Shown here one piece after another: positions 45,355-57,300 of a DNA stretch of 64,000 nt. The notes beneath the pieces are model-generated. The model made no database searches and was not told the origin of the DNA. It saw only the letters and a program-made list of their open reading frames with translations. Every line of letters begins with the position of its first letter. Position 1 is the first letter of the stretch. The translations under genes and the position numbers were made by a program. The DNA comes from Galbula dea (taxonomy: Eukaryota; Chordata; Aves; Piciformes; Galbulidae), in contig VWZX01010416.1 in assembly GCA_013399015.1 (NCBI GenBank), positions 606,122-670,121 on the forward strand, written 5' to 3'.

Positions 45355-48300
45355 CTGGAAGACAAGGAAGGATCTGTTAGCTCATGATGATTTAACACCT
45401 CAAAGGAGTAAGCTGTTACTTTTACTACTTGGATGCTCTGTAGTTCTCAATCTATACATAGATGACATCACAGAAAAACAGTGATAGCACAGCTCTGAAG
45501 TGGTAAGAGTGTGGCTGTGCTGATAACACTGTGGTTTTTTCCTCCTCTCTGGAGCTTTATGCACAGTTATGGACATTAAACTGGTTTATGAAAGAACTCC
45601 ACTACCATGAAGAGCTGTGACTAAGAGTTACAGGAATTAAAATTGCTTACCAAGCTCCTGACAATCCTGGGAAAAGACTTAACCCAAGAAACATAGCCCT
45701 TGAGGGAAAGGGAGAATGACTTCAGCTGCAAGTCCTCTGCTGAGGTCTTCTCCAGTATGGTGAAGGATGCCAGGCAGACAGAGAAGAATGCCAGCATGGT
45801 GACAGTGTAAGGCAGCAGCAAGCCATCCTTCAGCAGGAGAGGCAACATGCTGGAAAAACAGAGTCACCCACAGAGCTGAGCAGCATTCCAAGTTGTATTG
45901 TTTTTTCCTCCTCTTTTTTACATCCTTTGAAACACAAGGAAACTTACTAGAACTGAGGAAGAACATGGGTTTGAAGCAACATTGTGTCCAACTCACCTGA
46001 AAGTTGATACAAGTAAAAACCAAGTAGCCATAAAAGGGATTTCATTTATGATTAAGCAGACAGGTCTAGAATGAAAAGAGGAAAAGGACATGTAAACACT
46101 GCAGTGACAGCCTTCTGTCCTCAGCCTTCCACACAGGTGCTGCACACCCACTGCTCTGGGAGGCAGGAGAGATCTCCACTCCCAGAGGGGTCTAGAGCAC
46201 AAGTCTTGTAAAGAGTAGCTGAGGGAACTGGGCTTGGTTAGCCTGGAGAAAAGGAGGCTCAGGGGAGACCTCACTCTCTCCAACTCCCTGCATGAAAGGA
46301 GATTGGAGCCAGGTGGAGTTTGGTCTCTTCTCCCCGTGGAGAAGTGATAGAACAAGAGGAAACAGCCACAAGTTGCCCCAGGGGAGGTTTAGGTTGGACA
46401 CAAGGAACAATTTTTCACCCCAAAAGGGTTGTCAAGGCCTGGCCCAGGCTGCCCAGGGCAGTGGTGAAGTCACCATCCCTGGAGGGACTGAAAAGCCATG
46501 GAGATGTGGTGCTGAGGGACATGGTTTAGTGGTGACCTGGCAGTGCTGTGTTAACAGTTGCACTTGATGATCTTAAAGGTCTCTTCCAATCAATACAATT
46601 CTATGATTCTCCTATTCTTTCCCATCACTGTTAGTGAGGTATCACTCACTCAGTTCAACTTGCCACCCTGCTCCAGCCTTGCTGGGCAGCTAAGTACATC
46701 TCTGTCCCTGGGCAAACAGAGATGCTCTGCACCACACTGTGCTCCAGGGAAAAGCAGGTGGAACAGTCCCAGAGAGATGAGTGAAGCAGGAGAGACCAGC
46801 ACAGCTGTATTTGTGTATTCATTTACAGGTTACTCACAAAAGCAAATGTGTAGAGTTTGTTGGGTTGGGTTTTTTTTTTTACAATCAGATATATTTGTGA
46901 GCAAGTAGCAGGTAATAAAAGATGTGGAAAAGAAGATTAAAACATATTCACAGAGAAATAATTTACTTACACTGACACTAGAAGAATAGATTTTTCATGT
47001 ACTTGAAAGGAGAACAGGAAAAATGACAATGCACAACTAACCTTAGAAAAGGAAATGAGAGATATATTAGTGGATGTGACTGTAATGCAAAGCACTGGTT
47101 TAGTTTCTGTGCAGGCACAGACTTTACATGAATGCAGGAGCTAAATGATCTGATTTTTCTAATTAACTGCTACATTTACAAGTACACAGAGCTGCTTCTG
47201 GAACCACCAGCTCAAACTAAACCAGACTGTTGGAAAGTTTACCCAGAATTACTCAGAAAGCACTTCATGTAGGAGCCCTCCCTCTTGCTTAGTTTTACTG
47301 ACAGGAGTACCCCTCCTCTGCCCCCCAGCAGATTTTTGCATGAAGTCATGTTAGTGTGCTTAAATTCAATGACATAATATGACCAAGAAAAAAACAAACA
47401 TGTGGGAAAACACTATCATTTTCTTTTTCAGCTGCTCATGAGCTTACAATGTCCACCCTGGGACTTTTTCCTTGAATTTTGCAGTCAATGAAGCAAGAAA
47501 AAAATAGCACTTTGGAAGCTGAACAGAAAGAGGAGAAATTCCAACTATGTATAAGGCTTTAATGTGGACAGAATCCTCTAAAAACTCTTCAGAGGAAGAT
47601 AATAAAAATACAGCATTAAAGGAAGAAAATTTGAGGCTAAGGAAGAAGTATGGATTTAAAGACAGGACAGATCCCACTGGCCATGTGCCAGCAAAACACT
47701 TTTTCACCAGTCTCTCAGGAGGAACAGGACTGCATGTCATGGTACAGGCACTTTGCACACTGCAGCAAGGGTGCTGGTCACACAGCAGTGCTCAGGGGTG
47801 GGGATAACCCAAGGAGCAATTGCTAACAGCCACTTACCAAAGCAAACTTAAATCCACGGAGGGAAGGCTGGACAGTTAGCTTTACACAGGTAGGAAGCAC
47901 ACTCAGGAATGTCACAGCAAAACTAACACAAAATTTGAAGAGAAACAGTTTTAATACATGAGTAACTATATCCATGATATGATATATTCATATCTGAAAG
48001 CTATGTCAGTTAGGAACTGTCATTTTCAGAAGGACAGAATCACTGAAGGAGGCTTGGTCACAAAAGAGGAGCACTGAAAGGTCTAGACAGAAGTGAACTT
48101 GAAAAAGGAAGAAAGCATTTCCAGTTCTATTTCAGACTCTCTCTAGACCTAGACTTGAATTCTTCACTTAGGCAAAAAACAGGACTATGAACTTGTGACT
48201 TCTAAAAGGTAAGCAAGTTTTAACTCAGTTGTAACCAACCAAGCAGCTTATATCATTATATATACAAGGAGGAAACTTTTCAGTCCTAAATATTCCCAGG

Positions 48301-51300
48301 AGTACTTGGGGAAACCCTTATTACATGGGTGAAAAGTACAGTATAGGAAAATAAAACCCTTCAAGATACAAAAACCACTTCTCATTATTCTTGGGATAAA
48401 AATTACTCATTTTGCAAAAAACAAGGCAGATAAACAACCAAAAGTACTTCAGTTATGTCTCACCTGAGTTTTAGTTGGGTTTGAGGGGATATTATGTTCT
48501 TTATCTTTATAAGGACACTTAGACTGCACCAAATGTTGGCTACTTTATCCTGGAAAGGAAAAAAAATAAGATAATTAAGAACAGTTACAATCATTTCAAC
48601 TTATGTTTGTGACAACAATAGGGCTTGGGAAGTGGAGAATTGATTGTTGGGGGTTTACTGCAAAAACACTTGCAGACAGACATCACATTCTTAGATGTAC
48701 TTTATATTCTGAGATGTACTTTAAATTCTTCTGATCTTCAAAAAGGGAAAGTTTCAAGAGACTCAATTAAAACATGTTGTAAAGTAATTGAGTAGTTCTT
48801 CAGCAGACTGCTTCTTAACTCCTGAGATCAGACTTGTTTTTGTAAATAAGGCTCCTAAACCACCTGTCCCTGACTAAACACCAGCACACACAAATCTTTT
48901 CTCAGATGTGAAGACACACTGTACACTGTCACATTTCACTACATACCTGAATGTATTTAACTGCACTCGCTGCTCTCTAGCAATGACAGAGTTAACCTCT
49001 ACTAAATCAAGAGGTCTAAAGACATTAGCAGTTGTGCTAGGATCGCTTTCAAACTGAAATCTGTAACTGCAGCTCTCATGAAACTCATCCCTAAACAGCT
49101 GCTTGAAGCACAGCTGTGTAGACATAACAGGGAGAAAGCCACCACCACCACCACCAACTGAGCCACCTTCCTCAGGCGCTCACCAGCAGCACACAACACG
49201 CACGTCAAATCTGCCGAGGATTAGGAGCGAGCAGAGGGTCTGGCAGCACCAGCAAACACCCAGGACACCTACTGAAGAGCCAAGACCCATCTTACAATCA
49301 TCAGCATTTGTCACTGCTGCTCTAAATGGGAACTGATTCAAAGAACCTGTTCCATGCAGCCCAGGATAAACTTACCACCCATTGCTTACGTGGACAATTT
49401 CTCATTTTATCTAGATTAGCATCCAGCAAGTCACTCCCTTGATCAACTCTGAAAATATTTGGGCTAATATTAGACTAAAATCCTTCAGCTCTTTTGGACT
49501 TGCTGCTTGTTGTTATTTGCACATTTTATTTTTAGGCTTTGTACTGAACTGAAAAAGTGTGGTGACCAAAAGGATGTATTTATCAATTCCAGATCATTCC
49601 CAAGGAATACAGTCATTGGGTTTGAGGTTGTTTTTGGTTGGGTGGTTTAGTTTTGAGAGGTTGTTTGGGTTTTCTTAAAACAAACCAGCAGAAAATACAC
49701 TGAACACTTCCACATCACTGCCTAAATAAAATGCTGCCTTGGGTACATCAGCATTAACTTGTGGAAAAAACAAAGAACCACTTGTGACATTAATTATGTC
49801 TAAAGAGGATTAAAAGTAAATTTAAGATGGATCAAACTATGCAAGCTTTAGCTTAAACCCCTAAGATGTCAAACTGGAAATTCTAAGCTTCATTTTATTA
49901 GTTAAACTTGAAGTTGAGAATCTGCCTTTAAAAGTGCAACACTAAGATTCCTGCCCCCATTAAGCAAAGCAACAACAGCAGCTCACTGTTACTTGGGCAA
50001 TGAGTAAATTAGCAGTAGGTAAATGAGCACTTGCTGTACTAGATGAAGGCTGCAGCCCTCAGCACCCTGGGAGGAAAATGGTGAAAGAAAAATTGGCCTA
50101 AAACTTTTGGATTTGTGGAAACTTGAACTGAAAATACAAGGTGGGTCAAAAAGCAAGTTCTAGGCTGCACCCAAAACACTCTTTTTGGTTTTTAAATACT
50201 GAGTATTGTTGAAGCAAAGAGAGCAACTGAAGCTGTTAACTTTTAAGGTTCCATCTTCTGACACTGTCAATTACTATGGAATCTCTGTCAATGGAAAAAT
50301 GTATGGATTGAAGTATGGGTTTGATGATGGGGTAAGTGTTGTCTACTCATATAATATCCTGGAAGATACCAGCTGAGCTGGGGTTAAATACTGGATTAAA
50401 TAACTGGCAAGAAATGACTGCTGAAGAAGCCAGCTCAAATTACTGGTTCTGTGGTGTGTCTCCCACATGAAATCCCTAAAGGTCACCATGAAGGTTTCTC
50501 AAGAGATCTAAGAATACAGAACAGTGACAGCAGGGTGGGGGAGAAGAAAACATGCATGCCTCAAACAAGCCTCGGTCAATGGGAAAGAGTCTTCTGAGTA
50601 CTTGCATGATTTGTTCCATGTCGGTACAGAATGGGAGCCAGCAGACAGCAAAGGAAGCCACCACTGTCCCTGCTATTTTAGTTAACAACACTAACCTGCA
50701 AACAAGAAAAAAGCTTACATCAGAAAAGACCAGTCCAGCTGGTGGCAAAAGAAGTCAGCTCTTAGTTTATAGCATAAACCCTTCTTTTTTCCTTTTTAAA
50801 AGGGACACAGGACTGAAGGTAACAAAGGCAAACAAAAAGAGCTACCAGGAAAAGCTCATCATCCCCAGATCAGTCAGAACAGCTCCATGAGAACCACTGC
50901 TGTCAAGCTGATCTGGTTGCCCACTGCAGCCTGTATTGAATTTAGCTTACAGAATGAAGACTGGTAAGGAATGACACCTTAGCAGCTATCTGTCCAGTGG
51001 AAATACTTCACAAAGATCTCAGTAAGAAACTTTTGTTTTGCACGACACTAATACACTGCAACAAGGAAAGTATCTTCCACTAAAATTACTTCAGAAATGC
51101 CCACAGGCAAATAAGGAGAATCACATTCTTAATGCCCAGCTGCCAGGGCATATCCTTGAGAAAGATAAAAGAGTTTAAAGTCACTTACCCCTTTCCTTTC
51201 AGTCCCTTCTTGAAGCACTTCCCAAGTAAATAGCAAAAAAAGGGCAGGGAATGGTATAGTTCCATTTGCTTATAATTTAAGGCCAAGCAAAATGCCACTG

Positions 51301-54300
51301 ACCCCAAAAGATCCCAGTCATAAGACAGACAAAGTACACCCCACAGGGCAAAGCCAAGGCTCACTGAGTTGTATATGGTTTTCTATGTCAAGGACAAGAC
51401 ACACACCTTAACACTGCATGTCAGTAACCAATGTCCTGAGGGACAAGTAGAAAACAACAGGGCAAAAGTTTTTCCAAGTTAAGTGTTAAAAACAAATCAC
51501 CAGTTGTGACTGTGTTGTTCAGACAGAAATAATTCTTCTACTTGTATTTTCAAGAGTCATCTTTCTATTTCCAAGGCTTGATTCAAGACAAATGAGGACA
51601 AATAGAGTGTGTTAATTATACATATAATGTATACTCAATTGACAGTACTCTGTAAAATGCACCAGGGTAAACATTTAGCTTGGTATTTACATGATTAAGG
51701 ATAAAGCTTTCAAGAGTCTCTGCTCCCAGCTCCCAAAAAGGTATGTGCAGAATAGTCAAATATATCAGTATTTAAATTATTTATTATTTAGTTCAAGGAC
51801 TCCTGAGGTTTTTGTGATTATATCATACTCTCAATGCACCCTCATCCATGACCAGTCGCCTTAGCTGCTAACACTGCACAAACAATGAATAATAGTTACT
51901 AAAAGCAACATTATTTCCTTATGACTTTGAGAAGAGCTTCCCAAGCTCAGCAGAGTTTGGAGACCAAGCTACATTTACTATTAAATACCAACAAAATATT
52001 AGCTTTGTTTTTTTACTGTTATTTATACACAGTGAGAGAAACCAAGCAAGAGATAGTTGTACTGCCAGAAATTCCACAGTATTTTGTTTGCTCTCTATCA
52101 CTGTAAATAGCTGTGACAACACATTCAGATTGTTTTCAGCCCAGATTTCTCACTCAAAATTACCAGAAAGATTTGAAGTCTCATCAGATATCAGCATTTC
52201 ACTGTCATTAAGTTTCAAAAGGGTTTTTAACATGTATTTAGAAAAAAACCCAAATATTCCACGTGGTAACTTCAGGCCATTACTTCTTGCCCTATCCAAC
52301 AGAAGACACAGAAACCAGATTTTTGCCTTCCTCTATGTACATCTTCTACATATTAGACAACTGTAACCCTGTGCTGCCTCCTGACCACCAGCTTCTCTCA
52401 CCCAAGAGGAATTGCATTCATTCCCACCTCCATTCTTGTAAGTGATGTCTCCAGGTGACCTACATCTTTAAAACAGAACTTTAAAACTGACCTGTAACTC
52501 AAATATTCAATAGCATTATGGTTTGGGTTTTTTTCTTTCAGAACCTGCTTTCTAAGATCTATTTTCTTCCAAGTTAGAATAAGGAGATAAAGAAACCTTA
52601 TCCCCATGTCCTAGTGTTTAAAGGGTGGCTACAAAGATGATGGAAACTCCCTTCTAACAAGGAGACACACGAAAAAGAGGAGGGGTAATAGGTACAAGTT
52701 ACTCCTGGGGAGATTCCCACTGGACACAAGAGGAACATTTTTCACAATGAGAACAATTAGCCACTGGAATAATCTCCCCAGGGAAGTGGTGGATTCCCCA
52801 ACACTGGGCACATTTAAGATTTGGCTGGACAGGTGCTGAGCCATCTTGTTTATACTGTGCTTTTACCAAGAGAGGCTGGACCAGATGATCCTTGAGGTCC
52901 CTCCCAACCTAGTTGTCTATGATTCCATGATTCTAAGTTCACCATGCACTCTCTTGGAAGAAAAAAAATCACAAATCAGTCAACTATTTCATTGTCAAAA
53001 CCTGATTTAGTACTAGATGCCAAAATTCAGTATCTCCTGGGAATATCTGAATATCTCCATTTATCAGAACTCCAGAATTGTGTCCCTCTGGGTCAGTGGC
53101 AGTGAGAAGCACAGCCTGGAGTAGTCAACTGACAGCACTTCCTTACTGATGTTCAAAACAAGTCCAAACCCAGAAATCTCTGCCACCAATTAGCTCTGCC
53201 AGCATTACTTGTACTAAATGCCTAGTTTTGAAAGGGTTGGGCATTAAGTGAATCCAACCTCAAGAAGTGGCAAAAGGCAAGACAGAGCAGCACATCTTCT
53301 AGAACTGAGCATTTCACACAACTACACTTGACATACATCTCTCTGCTGTGGGGGAGGCAGAAGCCCCTCACATGACTTTGTATACAAAAGCAACCTTCTG
53401 CTTGGCTAAAGACAAGTACTAAAGAACAGTGTTACTTCATAAATGGAAATTCATGTCACTGCAGAATAAGGATACTGGAAGTGTCCATGGTCAATAAGAA
53501 TGAGGCCTGGATAAAGCAGGATGCAGAGAGCACTGGAAACCTGGAAAGAAGGATGAAAAAGGAGAGGGGGAAATAATTATTTCTAAGTTAGATATAAGAC
53601 AAAGGAGCTTTTGCTACTTCTCCAGTGCAAAAAATTGCCCCTCTGTTGTGCATCCTAGATGTAAGGCATCTTCTTCTCTACAGGTAATCTTCTGTCAAAT
53701 AATCTTGTGAGGAATAAAAATGGACAAAGATTTTCCACAAACAAGAAAACCAGCTCAAAGATCACCCACATCTATCTTAGAACTCCAAACACCTCTCCAA
53801 AAATGAGAAGACTGATTATTCCAGAACATATTGGTTGTACCATAAGGAGTGTGCAACACAAAGGAGTTTGCAGGTTCCCTCATGTTGCAGCACAAATCTT
53901 GATTTTACAATCCAAGTTCTAAATTGAGAAAGAAATATAACTCAGGAGTTCATGGCTCCTAAACTTCAGAGCATGTTGTTACTGTTATTGAAAGCACTAA
54001 AATAATTGCTGTAAAATAAGCTAGTGGCACTTCTTAAAATCTTTTTAACTGAAAAGCCTTTAATATGAGATATACTGATTGCCATCATGTTTATGTCAAC
54101 TGAAACCACAACAGTGTTCTATATGTTAATTAACTCTCATACTGTTACCTTCCTCCCCTGTTTTAAGAGTATGCTTTCTTTGGGTTTTAATTTACACACA
54201 CACCAGATACTTGCCTTCTTTTTTGTAGATGTTTCTTTCAAGGAAAAACAATATAAAATAACTGCAGGAAAATAAACCAGCAAATCTGCAACAAACACTG

Positions 54301-57300
54301 AAAAATAAAGATTAACTTGATGTTAGAACCCTCTCACATACCTCACCTTAATGCTATTCAAGTTGTGTATTTGCACCTTTGACTCTGCTTAGTTCAACTT
54401 CTTAATGCTGCACATCAGGGCTAGTGCAAAAACAAAAAACCTCATATAATGATAACTACACAATGTTGGAATGAGACTAGTTGCCTCCCTTTGGAATGTG
54501 GTGTTTCTATCTGTATCCTCACTGACAACTTCAATTTAGTCATTCAGTTCAACTGAAGTTTCAAAGTTGTGTGACTAGAGTTTCAGCTGTAGATGCTGTT
54601 TTGTTGTCTTAGAGTGCATTGCACTATATTTCATTCTTTTAAAGAGAGTTCATGTTTGGCAGTTACACCAAAACCAATTTTTCCCCCTCCCAATCATTTT
54701 CAGGCAGGCAAAGAAAAAATATAGGCAAATAAACCTATCAGAAAGTCCTTCATTAGAATAAACTGGGTAGTTCCACTTCAAAGGACAAGAAGAAATAGGT
54801 CTACAGAATTTGATCTTGTTAATGTTTCTAATGCTATCATTTCTGATGTTCAAAAGCTGCTGCTTCCACGTGTTCAGCTGTTTTGGCTCCTGGCACAGCC
54901 TCAGTCAGTAAGGGACCACACTCTAGTTCCTCACATGCCACAACAGGAGAAGGCATTCTTAATTCTCCAAAGAAGTCAGCTCCAACTAGATCCAGTCGAG
55001 TTGTTTCATGGAACAGATAGTCTAGAGACATAACTAAGAAGCTATAGATTGTTACAATCTCCAGTGTATCTGTGTGACTTGGTAGTAATGTGGATAAATA
55101 GACTACAACTAGTTAGTTGGCTTTGATCATCTGCCTACAGCAAATACATATAATAAGGTCCACAAGGAAAGAGAATCAGCAGGTTCACCTGCCTAGAATT
55201 TTGGCAACTCCTGCTCATGATCAAGCCACCAGGTGAATTCTTCTTGAGTGTTGTCCTAAAAGCCTGAGAACCAACTCAGATTATTTCTATAAACCTGTTT
55301 CAGAAAATATACAATTACTCCAAGTGGGAAACTACATTTTGCCTCTTTTTAGTCACTGGCTTTGGAAGGAAATGTTTGAAGATAGCAGTTGTTCAGTGAG
55401 GAATTGTTTTGCAGGCTTAAGCCACAATTAAACTAATAAACCCAAGGTGTTAGCAAAACAAATAGACTGACACATAACATAAAGGTACAACACCAACAGC
55501 TGACACTGACCATGCTAAATTATTTTAATGCATTCTTCTAATGGCTATTGTTAAGAAGTGTTTATCAGTCCTCCTAGATCCATCTGTGCTTTGCCAAGGG
55601 AGCTGATTTCAAAATTAATAAAGACCATTTCAAGGGTAATTAAGTTCTAGTGATTTTTTTTTTTCTTCCAATTCAATCAATTACTAGAGACCAGACCAAA
55701 AGGTTTGTGAAGTCCAGAAAAGCTACTGATGAACAACAAATTCTGCTGTTGCAATCAGAAAGCATTTTGTGGACCTCAAAGCAAAAGGCAGATTTAAAAT
55801 GAAAGAAAAGAGTTACAGGATAATATGGCATCTGCCACTGCTTAGAGAAAAGAGCTCATTGGCCACACTCCTACCTGTCCTACAGAGACAGCACTGAATT
55901 AAGTTATCTGCACATTTTTTTTCTGGACTTGTTTCATACTTTTCTTTGTAGAGGTAGTTCAAAAGAATCAAATGGGGAAGAGTGACTAGAAAATGAAATA
56001 CAGGATACAAGTGGTAAAACACTACTTTTTCATTAACAGAAGTCTCTCTCTAAGTGGTGACTGAAAGAAAACTGACATCTTCAAAAATATCCACTCTCCC
56101 TCCCTTTCAGATAAATTAATAAGCTCTTAATAAATAATAATAAGCTTAATAAAGCTCTCTGAGACCTCCAGAGGCTGTTAAGTAAGTGAATGCCAGTCCA
56201 CATGCAAAAGAATTTTACAACAAAACCCAAACTGAGCTGGAAACGAAAAGCATCTTTCTCAGAATGGAAGGGAAAACAACACCACTCTTCTAAAAATGAA
56301 CAAATGGGCCTGTGCTCCAAAAGAACAAAGTGGCTTTGCTTTAGAGTTGCTACCAAATCAACTGGGTTGAAAACTTGTTTGTATATTTTATATTTATCAG
56401 CTTCACAAATGATGGCAGAAGAAAACACAGGGGTTTGGTTCATACAGGGACCCGCAAAGCCACCCAAGCCAAAGAACTGAGACTGAACAAGTGAGGATAG
56501 AGAAGATACCTGACATTAAAGATGCTAAATTAAGAAGAGACATATCTGCACAATAAGCCTAAGGAAGTAGAATGTTCCTACCTGTTGCACGCATAAATAA
56601 CTTATGTGGCTGACTCTCATAGCCCCGAGATGCGTGCAGAGCAACCCAATCAGGATTTATTAACTTTGCACTGTAAAACAAAGTACAGACACATCAAAAT
56701 GCAGACAGTTCTCATTTCCCTTTACACTCCTTTCAGCAATAAAGGTGACATGCATAGGAGCATATTCCAAGAATTAAAATGAATGAGAAGAAATCTTTCA
56801 AAGAGCAATAGCGATCAATGAAAGATTTGCCTCGTCACTAGATGGGTTTATACTACAGACTGCAGCTGCTGTTTCACAATTCAAAAATACATTAAAATCT
56901 TTGAAAACAGTACAAATGGAATGCAGTATTTGTTAGGACAAGATAACCACCTTCAGTCTAGTTCCAGGGACTTTTAAAAAAAACAATTGTAAATACCTTT
57001 CATACTGAAGTATTAAATATAAACCATTTACAGTTCCCAGAGATGCCCCACATAACTATGCCTGTGCACTTTAACCTACATTCTTATTCCATAAGTCTCA
57101 TTCCAACAGCAGTAAAGCCCTTGTGGAAAAAGTATTCCAATAACAGAATTCTATTTACATGATATCCAGTCATCAAATGTCACTTGGGCTCTCACCACAC
57201 CAGAGCTTTCCCATGCAATGCACCCAATTCCTACAGCACTCTCCTCTGGGCATCACTCACCCTACAGTGGCTTCTATGGAAAGCTAAATATCTAAATCCC

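Noticed and set aside
51385..51392. ATAG as the 3' splice site of ALG6 intron 6
   Set aside because: It would shift the frame and reach a stop within eight codons. It is also only a few bases after the branch-like sequence.
55813..56022. Minus-strand text YKEKYETSPEKK as ALG6 exon 5
   Set aside because: It resembled the human KEISTKKK and has an acceptor, but no donor in phase. The true exon was then found at 54215-54297 with ADLLVYFPAV.
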